Shown here: positions 7,196-13,934 of the stretch, piece by piece
Numbering within the stretch: the first letter of the stretch is position 1
How the letters are laid out: each line of letters opens with the position of its first letter
Assembly: GCA_913062655.1 (NCBI GenBank)
Contig: CAJXXO010000006.1
Coordinates: 1 to 25,703, forward strand
DNA from: an uncultured Bacteroidota bacterium
Lineage (GTDB): Bacteria; Bacteroidota; Bacteroidia; Chitinophagales; S012-47
Length of the DNA stretch: 25,703 nucleotides
Direction: 5' to 3'
Made by a program: the position numbers and the translations under genes
Notes under the pieces: generated by a model
The model's input: only the letters and a program-made list of their open reading frames with translations
Database searches by the model: none
What the model was told of the DNA's origin: nothing

Positions 7196-8278
7196 ATGGC
7201 TTTTATCACACTCCACAAGGAGAAATTGCAACACAACTTCAACTATCTCGACACGCTCTTCAAAAAGAACAACATAGAGTGGGCGATCGTGACCAAGTTG
7301 CTATGCGGTAACCCCAAATTCTTGCGGGAAGTAATCCGGCTGGGCTTACCCGAACTATGCGACTCACGAATCAGCAACCTCAAGAAGATCAAAGAAATAG
7401 CTGCAGAAGAGGGAAAGGAGGTGCAGACGGTCTATATCAAGCCCCCGGCCAAGAAATCCATCAAGAGTTTGGTTCGCTATGCAGATGTAAGTTTCAATAC
7501 CGAGTACGATACAATGAAATTGTTGTCGGACGAGGCGCAACGACAAGGCAAAACCCACAAAGTGGTGATTATGATCGAGCTAGGTGACCTGCGAGAAGGC
7601 GTAATGGGGGAGCAATTGATTGATTTTTATCGCTCTGTCTTTCAATTGCCCAATTTGGAGATTACCGGCATCGGGGCTAACCTGAACTGCCTGTACGGGG
7701 TAATGCCAAGCGAGGACAAGCTGATCCAGTTGAGCTTATATAAACAGTTGATCGAAGCATCCTTTGACCGGAAGATTCCTTGGGTCTCAGGCGGTACTTC
7801 GGTGGTGCTGCCGCTATTATTGAAGCGCAGGCTGCCAAAGGGCACCAACCACTTTCGCATAGGCGAGTCCCTTTATTTTGGCGCCAACCTCTTTACCGGC
7901 AAAACCATAAAGGGGATGAAGGCCGATGTGTTGAAATTTGATGCACAAATCATTGAGATGCAGGAAAAGCCCCGTGTACCAATAGGCCAACTGGAGGAAA
8001 ACCCCAGTGGCGAATCGTTTCAAGTGGACGAAAGCGATTACGGAAAGACCAGCTACCGAGCCATTTTGGACGTTGGTCTACTGGATATTAGTCCGGATTA
8101 TCTGATCCCAACGGATAAACACTTAACCATCAGTGGGGCCAGCTCCGACATGATCGTGATCGACATGGGAGAAACGCGCAGAAACTACAAAGTGGGGGAC
8201 TTCATCAGCTTTAAGCTAAAGTATATGGGGGCCCTATCCTTGCTCAACTCCAACTATATCGAAAAAGTAGTGGTTTAG
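7196..8278 (+). CDS. Ornithine-racemase-like PLP-dependent amino acid racemase (COG3457, YhfX/Orr group)
   Basis: 360 residues. The ATG at 7196 is used; the ATG at 7191 is in another frame. Seen: the PLP lysine K34 in AIVTKLLCGNP, the family-typical LCDSRISNLKKIKEI, the IELGDLREGV strand, GIGANLNCLYGVMPS, VSGGTSVVLP and the HFRIGESLYFG segment. Together these point to the alanine/ornithine racemase family that includes clostridial ornithine racemase, rather than to classic Alr. It is a fold-III PLP barrel acting on an amino acid alpha-carbon, substrate not determined. Last gene of the operon. Its TAG stop overlaps the stop of the convergent SDR gene by four bases, leaving no room for a separate terminator. 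Confidence 0.85.
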   Translation: MAFITLHKEKLQHNFNYLDTLFKKNNIEWAIVTKLLCGNPKFLREVIRLGLPELCDSRISNLKKIKEIAAEEGKEVQTVYIKPPAKKSIKSLVRYADVSFNTEYDTMKLLSDEAQRQGKTHKVVIMIELGDLREGVMGEQLIDFYRSVFQLPNLEITGIGANLNCLYGVMPSEDKLIQLSLYKQLIEASFDRKIPWVSGGTSVVLPLLLKRRLPKGTNHFRIGESLYFGANLFTGKTIKGMKADVLKFDAQIIEMQEKPRVPIGQLEENPSGESFQVDESDYGKTSYRAILDVGLLDISPDYLIPTDKHLTISGASSDMIVIDMGETRRNYKVGDFISFKLKYMGALSLLNSNYIEKVVV

Positions 8279-9021
8279 CCCTTGTCTACAATGGTACTCG
8301 TAGCCTGATCGGTAGGCAAGAGTAGAAGGTCTGCAATGTTTACATGAGCGGGCCGGGTTACGGCAAAAGCAATCACTTCCGCCACATCTTCAGGTTGTAA
8401 GGGACGGTACCCTTCATACACCTTGGCCGCTTCTGCTTCATCACCTTTGAAGCGAACCCGGGAAAACTCCGTTTCCGCCAAGCCGGGATTAATAGCGGTA
8501 ACTCTTACTCCCGTGCCATTCAGATCGATGCGCATGCCTTGCGTGATAGCATCCACAGCATGCTTACTAGCGCAGTACACGTTGCCATTCGGATATACCT
8601 CTTTACCGGCCAATGAGCCTATATTGACGATATGGCCGCTCCCGCGCTCCACCATGCCAGGCAGTAGCACCCGGGAGACGTAAAGAAGTCCCTTCACATT
8701 GATATCGATCATAGCCTCCCAATCTTCCAGGCTTCCCGATTGTATCGGATCCCGACCATGCGCATTTCCAGCATTGTTGATCACCACATCCACCGCCTGC
8801 CAGTCTGCCGGCAGGTTGCCTAGTGCTGACTGGACAGCCTCCGCATCACGCACGTCAAACACAACAGGCAGCACGTTCACCATAGCCGATAGCTGGCGGG
8901 CCAAAGTGTCGAGTCGTTCTTTTCTGCGGCCACAAATGATGAGGTCCATTCCTGCCTTGGCCAGCGCCTCGGCCGTAGCCCAACCAATACCTGAGGATGC
9001 TCCGGTAACTACTGCTATCAT
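8275..9021 (-). CDS. Short-chain dehydrogenase/reductase, YdfG-like
   Basis: 248 residues, a classical SDR. Seen: the nucleotide-binding TGASSGIG (6-13), GRR (31-33) after the second strand, which favours NADP(H), NNAG (82-85), and the catalytic S136, Y149 and K153 (YCASK). The C-terminal stretch with PEDVAEVIAFAVTRPAHVNI resembles E. coli YdfG, which oxidises L-allo-threonine and L-serine and reduces malonic semialdehyde. Other SDRs share much of this, so the substrate is tentative. The gene converges on the racemase operon with overlapping stop codons. The 73 bases between it and the divergent hydroxylase gene are AT-rich and probably contain both promoters, but I see no clean consensus. 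Confidence 0.87.
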   Translation of the reverse strand: MIAVVTGASSGIGWATAEALAKAGMDLIICGRRKERLDTLARQLSAMVNVLPVVFDVRDAEAVQSALGNLPADWQAVDVVINNAGNAHGRDPIQSGSLEDWEAMIDINVKGLLYVSRVLLPGMVERGSGHIVNIGSLAGKEVYPNGNVYCASKHAVDAITQGMRIDLNGTGVRVTAINPGLAETEFSRVRFKGDEAEAAKVYEGYRPLQPEDVAEVIAFAVTRPAHVNIADLLLLPTDQATSTIVDKG

Positions 9022-9094
9022 ACCTTTTCCCTTTACGGGTAAAAATACCTGCCTTGCTCAATTTATTTAAATTAGGAGCTGGAAAAACAGGGCT

Positions 9095-10318
9095 ATGTCT
9101 GTCAACCCTATTATCTTATCCATTCCCGTCTTTTTCATTCTGATCGCTATCGAAGTGATCTACGATCGACTGCGCCACAAAAACCTCTACCGCCTGAATG
9201 ACGCCCTCACCAACATTTCGTGCGGCATTACCGAGCAAATCAGCGGGGTGTTTTTCAAGGTGGGTACGGTAGCGCTGTATTACTTCATTTATGAGCACTT
9301 TAGATGGTTTACCTTGCCCAACAATGTGTGGTGGGGGATGGTCTTGTTCCTCGGAGTAGATTTTTGCTACTATTGGGCCCATCGGCTCAGCCACGAGATC
9401 AACCTCTTTTGGGCCGGACATGTGGTACACCACCAGAGCGAGGACTACAACCTGAGCGTAGCTTTGCGGCAAGGCTTCATGCAAAAAATATTTACCGCCT
9501 TTATCTACCTGCCCCTGGCATTATTCGGTTTTCAAACAGAGCTATTCCTGCTCTTTAGTGCCTGGAATACCCTCTATCAATTCTGGATTCATACTGAAAC
9601 CATCGGAAAGATGGGGCCTTTGGAATGGGTGCTCAATACGCCTTCTCACCATCGCGTGCACCATGGCCGGGAGCCAAAGTATATCGATAAAAATCATGCC
9701 GGAGTACTGATCATCTGGGATCGACTGTTCGGGACCTTTCAACAAGAAGAGGAAAAGCCCGTGTATGGCATTACTACTCCGATGCAAAGTTGGAACCCGG
9801 TGTATGCACAGGTACAACACTTCGGCCATATTTGGGCGGATTGGCAAAAGGTGAAGGGGTGGGATAAGCTGCGTCTGCTTTTTAAGAAGCCAGGCTGGCT
9901 GCCAGCCTATGCGGGCGGTTACCGTGCCCCCCAAAAAGTGGATCGTGAGCAGTATCAAAAGTTTAATGTAACCGTTCCGGCTACTATCAATTGGTATGTC
10001 CTGATTCAATATGGCATTGTCCTCGTGCTCACTTCATGGTTTCTTTTCCAATTTGGGCAGCTCGAAGGCTGGCAACAAGCGGGCTTTGCTATCATGATCA
10101 CATATAGCGTGATGAGTATCGGCATATTACTCGATGGCAAAGCCATAGGTTTTGCGCTGGAGTACGCCCGTTTACTTTTACTCCCGGCTCTACTACTTTT
10201 ATCCATCCCACTACAGGGATTGCTCTGGATCCTGATTCCCATCGGAGCGGGTAGTGCGCTGGTATGGCTGGGCTGGACACAACACAAAACCGTGGCATGG
10301 CAGCCGCCCCGCGTGTGA
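9095..10318 (+). CDS. Membrane-bound fatty acid hydroxylase / sterol desaturase superfamily protein (alkylglycerol monooxygenase-like)
   Basis: 407 residues. Seen: several membrane helices and the di-iron histidine boxes of this superfamily: H96-RLS-H100, H109-VVHH (112-113), and H185-H-RV-HH (189-190), with another histidine at 166. After the catalytic core comes a soluble stretch and about four more hydrophobic helices (roughly 300-395), an arrangement also found in TMEM195/alkylglycerol monooxygenase relatives. The family uses O2 and a reductant to hydroxylate lipid substrates in the membrane; animal AGMO uses tetrahydrobiopterin and cleaves alkyl ether lipids. The next gene is a lysoplasmalogenase homologue that overlaps its 3' end, which supports an ether-lipid substrate (inference). 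It could also be a carotenoid or sterol hydroxylase. Confidence 0.86.
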   Translation: MSVNPIILSIPVFFILIAIEVIYDRLRHKNLYRLNDALTNISCGITEQISGVFFKVGTVALYYFIYEHFRWFTLPNNVWWGMVLFLGVDFCYYWAHRLSHEINLFWAGHVVHHQSEDYNLSVALRQGFMQKIFTAFIYLPLALFGFQTELFLLFSAWNTLYQFWIHTETIGKMGPLEWVLNTPSHHRVHHGREPKYIDKNHAGVLIIWDRLFGTFQQEEEKPVYGITTPMQSWNPVYAQVQHFGHIWADWQKVKGWDKLRLLFKKPGWLPAYAGGYRAPQKVDREQYQKFNVTVPATINWYVLIQYGIVLVLTSWFLFQFGQLEGWQQAGFAIMITYSVMSIGILLDGKAIGFALEYARLLLLPALLLLSIPLQGLLWILIPIGAGSALVWLGWTQHKTVAWQPPRV

Positions 10319-10956
10319 AATACAGTACCGCTTTTCTGTTGCTGTACGCCCTTTTAGGTGTGAGCGTGGGCGGAAGCGTAGAGGGCTGGGTCATACCCAT
10401 CGATTATTTTTTCCCCTTCAAAGTAGCCATCATACCGGTTTTATTGCTTTTTGTTGCGGTTCAGTCGTATCGTCCGGGCTGGTTGTTAGGTGCATTGTTG
10501 TTTTCCTGGATAGGGGACATTACCATTCACTTCACCTTCATGGGAGGAGTAGCCAGCTTTCTGGTAGCCCACTTGGTATATGCCTATGGCTTCTATCGCC
10601 AACGTGAACAACCTGTCCGTCCGCGATGGTGGATATTCTTTTCTCTGCCGGTGTATATCGGTTTACTAATGGGCCTGCTGCTACCTCACACGGGTGAATT
10701 TACCCTGCCGGTAATGCTTTATGCGTTGGCGATAAGTGGTATGCTGATTACGGCCTTGTATGTGCAGCCCTTTGTTGGAAAATGGTGGTTGGTAGCCGGT
10801 GCTATTTGCTTTGTGATTTCGGATTCAGTAATAGCGATCAATAAGTTTGCCTATCCATTTGAGGGAGCGGATGTATTGATTATGGGCTCCTATATGCTGG
10901 CGCAATTAGGGCTGGTGATGGGTTCAGTCCACCTCTATAAAAAGGTAGGCCGGTGA
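10297..10956 (+). CDS. YhhN/TMEM86-family lysoplasmalogenase
   Basis: 219 residues from the ATG at 10297; an ATG at 10264 in the same frame would add 11 residues and overlap the upstream gene further. Seen: about eight hydrophobic helices and the two conserved acidic sites of the family, in FSWIGDITIHF (near residues 70-80) and VISDSVIAINKF (near 175-186). The fold and motifs match TMEM86/YhhN, which in animals hydrolyses the vinyl ether bond of lysoplasmalogens; bacterial members show the same activity in some cases. Its start lies 22 bases inside the end of the hydroxylase gene, so the two are almost certainly co-transcribed. Its stop codon lies at the edge of a hairpin that ends the convergent YceI transcript. 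Confidence 0.83.
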   Translation: MAAAPRVKYSTAFLLLYALLGVSVGGSVEGWVIPIDYFFPFKVAIIPVLLLFVAVQSYRPGWLLGALLFSWIGDITIHFTFMGGVASFLVAHLVYAYGFYRQREQPVRPRWWIFFSLPVYIGLLMGLLLPHTGEFTLPVMLYALAISGMLITALYVQPFVGKWWLVAGAICFVISDSVIAINKFAYPFEGADVLIMGSYMLAQLGLVMGSVHLYKKVGR

Positions 10957-10973
10957 CGAAAACGCCACCGGCC
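10948..10973 (-). terminator. Intrinsic terminator of the YceI gene, reaching the stop codon of the lysoplasmalogenase gene
   Basis: GGCCGGTG (10948-10955) pairs perfectly with CACCGGCC (10966-10973) around a 10-base loop. On the minus strand the stem is followed after four bases by a run of five T, so it reads as a terminator for the YceI gene. On the plus strand there is no U-run. Confidence 0.75.
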
Positions 10974-11012
10974 CTGAGTACCAATTAAAACCCAAACCCA
11001 AATAGTTACAAC

Positions 11013-11729
11013 TTAGGCACTCGGTTTGTTCGCTACTAAATTGATGCCTAAGTGAATTGTGTTATTCAAAATGATATCAGCCGCTGAAATTTCGTAGTCC
11101 AGGTTCCAATCTTTACGATTGATATTGAACTTGGCGATTGCAGTGATACCCTTGTCTGTCATCTCTACTTTTGCAGGAAAAGTGATTCCCTTTGTCACAT
11201 CGCGAATGGTCAGGTTACCGCTAATCATATGCGTAGGGTTGGTTACCCGGTATTGATCGATTTCTTCTGTATTCTCATCTGCATTTTCTTCTACCGGTTG
11301 GTCGGCCACCTCTACTCCTGTCAATACAAACTTAGCAGAGGGGTACTCCTCAACCTTGAAAAAGTCAGCCGATTTCAAGTGGCCTGTTAGTTTCGTGTTG
11401 TTTTCTTCATCCATCTTCTCATCGGTAGAGAGAATAGTGGTCATATCCATGACGAACTCACCATTTTCAATAGTACCGTCCTTCACTTGCAGTGTTCCGC
11501 TCTGCAATTGTACGGTACCGTTGTGTCGGCCGTTGGTCTTCGTACCGATCCACTCAATGACGCTGGCATCTGTATCAACGGCATAGGCAACCGCTTCAGC
11601 AGAAGCTTCTTTTTCTTCTTTTACATCTCCAACTTGTGCTTCATCACTGTCGGGAGCACTGGTACAGGCTACAGCCAAAACACTTGCTGCAGCAAAAAAC
11701 AGTAGATTTTTCAAAGGATTTCGCTTCAT
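11013..11729 (-). CDS. YceI-family lipoprotein
   Basis: 238 residues. Seen: a lipoprotein signal peptide with lipobox VAC at C22, then a low-complexity acidic linker (to about residue 45) and a YceI-like beta-barrel domain with the family pattern of alternating strands (SVIEWIGTKTNGRHNGTVQL, HLKSADFFKVEEYPSAKFVLTG, ISGNLTIRDVTKGITFPAKV). YceI proteins bind a long isoprenoid or amphiphile in a hydrophobic barrel and act in the periplasm; this one should be anchored to a membrane by its lipid. An acidic insert near 155-170 (ENADENTEEID) is unlike compact YceI. It is alone, with a 110-base upstream region and its own terminator. Confidence 0.9.
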   Translation of the reverse strand: MKRNPLKNLLFFAAASVLAVACTSAPDSDEAQVGDVKEEKEASAEAVAYAVDTDASVIEWIGTKTNGRHNGTVQLQSGTLQVKDGTIENGEFVMDMTTILSTDEKMDEENNTKLTGHLKSADFFKVEEYPSAKFVLTGVEVADQPVEENADENTEEIDQYRVTNPTHMISGNLTIRDVTKGITFPAKVEMTDKGITAIAKFNINRKDWNLDYEISAADIILNNTIHLGINLVANKPSA

Positions 11730-11839
11730 GATTTACTTGATTTTGTGTTTACTGGGTGAATAATGTTTGTTTAAACGAATGTATGCAAAATTGGTTCGAA
11801 TTCGCTAACGAAAAGTAAACCTACAGTCGTAAAAATTGT
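11730..11839. other. Upstream region of the YceI gene
   Basis: A 110-base AT-rich gap. It holds an 8-base palindrome GTTTAAAC, another (CGAATTCG), and a near-match to the -7 box on the minus strand (TACATTCG, about 20-25 bases downstream of a TTAG). I see no clear operator or RNA. The YceI promoter must lie here, but I cannot fix it. Confidence 0.4.
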
Positions 11840-12394
11840 TTACTGGCCGGCATCATTCGAGTGCAATTGTTGTAGAATTTCCTTTGTAGCCCGCAGCACA
11901 AAGGGTCGCAATTGCTTCAAGTCTTTGGTTGAACCCTCAGCCCAACCCGCCCAAAGCGGTTTGTCTGGTTCACGCTGCCGCAACCGTATGAGCAATAGGG
12001 TAAATGGCTCTTCCTTGAATTCCTTGGACTTTATATAGATACCTTTTTGGTACCATTCCTGCGCATATGTGGCGGAGTTATTGACCTCTTTGAGTGTGGA
12101 GCGAAACAAGAAGTGAAAAGACACTATCACCTCGGCCGTGTCGCGGTGCACCTGTTTCCAACCCTTTGCCTGTAGCACACTATCAACTGTCGGCATTATC
12201 CAGTTGTGCAAGGCCCTGCTGTCCATCAGCGGATGATCTTTGTTAGCGGTTCCGGCTTCTTCTGCCCAACTGTAGGAGTTGTATTTTGCCCACCATTCTG
12301 CCGGAGGTGGAGGCATGGTAGCCTCCACATAGAACAAGCGCTGACAAGACACGGCAACAAGCAGCAGGAGTAGTATGCCCCACCTGCGAACCAT
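11840..12394 (-). CDS. DUF4136-like lipoprotein
   Basis: 184 residues from the ATG at 12394, which overlaps the upstream CPBP stop by one base (TGATG). A longer frame reaching 12541 would lie inside the CPBP gene and is rejected. Seen: a short hydrophobic signal with lipobox VSC at C17, an early NSYSWAEEAG motif, then HPLMDSRALHNWIMPTVDSVLQAKGW and a TAEVIVSFHF strand. This order (a YSWA-like start, then a helix ending in a region where the protein's own variation is reported, then an aspartate-rich hydrophobic strand) is that of DUF4136 envelope lipoproteins of Bacteroidota and Proteobacteria. Function unknown. Translational coupling to CPBP suggests a shared role in the envelope. Confidence 0.74.
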   Translation of the reverse strand: MVRRWGILLLLLVAVSCQRLFYVEATMPPPPAEWWAKYNSYSWAEEAGTANKDHPLMDSRALHNWIMPTVDSVLQAKGWKQVHRDTAEVIVSFHFLFRSTLKEVNNSATYAQEWYQKGIYIKSKEFKEEPFTLLLIRLRQREPDKPLWAGWAEGSTKDLKQLRPFVLRATKEILQQLHSNDAGQ

Positions 12395-12948
12395 CAGGAG
12401 AAATACTTGAATCGAATGAATAGAATGGCATCGATCAGGAAATGGGCCATCATAGCGGCATAGATGCCTACGTATGCGAATAAATACCCCAGCCCACCGC
12501 TTACCACTACCATGAGCAAGCCATAAATACTCATCTTCCAATTGAATGGGTTGAGATACCCGTGAATGGCCACAAATAGTACAGCGGTAATCCAGATGCC
12601 CAGAAAAGGCTGAATACCGGCCCGAAACAGTATTTCTTCGCCCACTCCGGCTGCGAGGGAGAGAAAAAGAAGGTCGGGTAATTTGAGGTCGGCCTCACGA
12701 ATCAGATCGGAGAAGAAGTCTTTGGAAGCCCGCAGAATGGGTGTCTCGATCAGCCAAAGCATATTACCAGCCGCGATAAGGCCGAAAAGGGTCCCTCGGT
12801 ACAACTGGTACCAAAAATTATCGCCTGCCGTAAAGACGTCAACTACGGATTGCGCCTGAAAGACACCAATGACAAATAAGCCGAGGGCACCAAACCCAAA
12901 CAGGGTGATGAGGCCGAGGATAAAAAATGTCTTTCTGTTGACTGGCAT
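12394..12948 (-). CDS. CPBP-family (CAAX protease-like) intramembrane metalloprotease
   Basis: 184 residues, about six hydrophobic helices. Seen: the three CPBP/Abi motifs: EEILFR with E104, E105 and R109, FVAIH with H129, and HFLID with H169. These are the expected zinc-site and catalytic residues, so the enzyme should be active. Relatives process CAAX proteins (Rce1) or serve in bacteriocin self-protection and signalling; this one cannot be assigned a substrate. It is short for the family, lacking N-terminal extra helices. It sits between the methionine-rich lipoprotein gene (its upstream neighbour on this strand) and the DUF4136 lipoprotein gene, with which it overlaps by one base. A terminator lies just before its start. 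Confidence 0.86.
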   Translation of the reverse strand: MPVNRKTFFILGLITLFGFGALGLFVIGVFQAQSVVDVFTAGDNFWYQLYRGTLFGLIAAGNMLWLIETPILRASKDFFSDLIREADLKLPDLLFLSLAAGVGEEILFRAGIQPFLGIWITAVLFVAIHGYLNPFNWKMSIYGLLMVVVSGGLGYLFAYVGIYAAMMAHFLIDAILFIRFKYFS

Positions 12949-12962
12949 AGGGTTATAAAAAA

Positions 12963-12991
12963 CCCCGGCTGGAAAGGGTTCACAGCCGGGG
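12963..12991 (-). terminator. Intrinsic terminator after the methionine-rich lipoprotein gene
   Basis: CCCCGGCTG (12963-12971) pairs perfectly, nine base pairs, with CAGCCGGGG (12983-12991) around an 11-base loop. On the minus strand a run of six T follows at once, so it ends the transcript of the gene at 13011-13883. It lies only about 15 bases before the CPBP start, which implies a CPBP promoter in or around it. Confidence 0.85.
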
Positions 12992-13010
12992 CATGGTATA
13001 TAACTATGGG

Positions 13011-13883
13011 TTATTTACTGGTCATCGTTATTGTATTCACCGCGTCTACGGTAAGCGGCATGCCCTGTTGGGTCATTTTCATTTGCACGTTTTGGGTCAG
13101 GTTGGCCGATTTGGTCCACCCGGTAGCTCGATCTACTACGAGATCACCGGTAAAGTCGCCAGATACGTCATCAATCTGGGCAGCAGCGGCACCGGCATCT
13201 TCCCCTTCATAGGTGGCAATGTCGCCCATCAGCTTCAGCTTCACCTCGCTGTCGGTAATTTCTTCCACCGTATAGGTGGTCTTCATTACCATAGGCGCAT
13301 TAGCCGTATTAACAATATCTTTTTCCCAGCTATCCCCAACGCCTACTGCGTCTTCAGGAAATACAGCGGTAGCTGCACCCATTTGATCGGCTGCATTCAT
13401 TTGATCGCCCATGTTTTCCATACCGGCCATGCCTTCAAATAAACCTTCCATTCCAGCGCTTTCTACCACTTCTCCAAACTTGTTGAAGGTCATGGTCAGG
13501 TTTACTTCCATCAACTTGTCAAATACCGGCTTCATCATTTCACCCATCATGCCACTGGCACCAGATGTGTCGTCAGAGTCGTATTGCATGCTGCCCATAG
13601 GGGTTTCCATATTCATGGCCATGCGGTCATAGGTAGTTGACATGATGGATTGCTCATCGGAAACTTCATCAGCCGTCATGCTCATTTCCATGTTCATCAC
13701 GGTGTTGGTGGTCATTCCCATTACTTTGCTCTCTGAGTTGACCTCCATGGCTACGGCATAGGTTTTGCCTTGCTCAGGACGCAGGCGCAGTTCTACTTTA
13801 TCGCTGGCTGATTTTCCGCCTGAACAGGCGGTGATAAACAGGGCCGCTACTACGGTGAGGGCCAACCATTTGAATTGTTTCAT
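13011..13883 (-). CDS. Methionine-rich lipoprotein, DUF6263-like
   Basis: 290 residues. Seen: a signal peptide with lipobox ITAC at C20, then a beta-rich domain with strands such as VELRLRPEQGKTYAVAMEV and a closing VNTITMTSK. Methionine is very frequent, about 33 of 290 residues, clustered in 55-125 and 145-175. The overall layout (lipoprotein, LRLRPEQGKTY opening, 'gdsW' strand at about 188, a PEGE-like turn region and a final strand) resembles the DUF6263 family of Bacteroidota surface or periplasmic proteins, whose role is unknown. The methionines might bind copper, but could equally reflect amphipathic packing. The gene stands alone with its own terminator. Confidence 0.72.
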   Translation of the reverse strand: MKQFKWLALTVVAALFITACSGGKSASDKVELRLRPEQGKTYAVAMEVNSESKVMGMTTNTVMNMEMSMTADEVSDEQSIMSTTYDRMAMNMETPMGSMQYDSDDTSGASGMMGEMMKPVFDKLMEVNLTMTFNKFGEVVESAGMEGLFEGMAGMENMGDQMNAADQMGAATAVFPEDAVGVGDSWEKDIVNTANAPMVMKTTYTVEEITDSEVKLKLMGDIATYEGEDAGAAAAQIDDVSGDFTGDLVVDRATGWTKSANLTQNVQMKMTQQGMPLTVDAVNTITMTSK

Positions 13884-13934
13884 TGCTGTGTTGTTTTGGT
13901 GTTTTATGCGCGTAAAAATAGCATATTCAGCGCG

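Noticed and set aside
9022..9094. AT-rich inverted repeat (AATTT...AAATT) between the SDR and hydroxylase genes as an operator
   Set aside because: Only five AT-only bases per arm, and no regulator gene next to it.
11730..11839. Palindromes GTTTAAAC and CGAATTCG upstream of YceI as operators
   Set aside because: Short self-complementary octamers are common in AT-rich gaps; no spacing relative to a credible promoter could be established.
12395..12541. Longer start for the DUF4136 lipoprotein
   Set aside because: The extension is antisense-free but lies in the CPBP coding region in another frame, and it would bury the lipoprotein signal peptide; the ATG at 12394 places the signal at the N-terminus.
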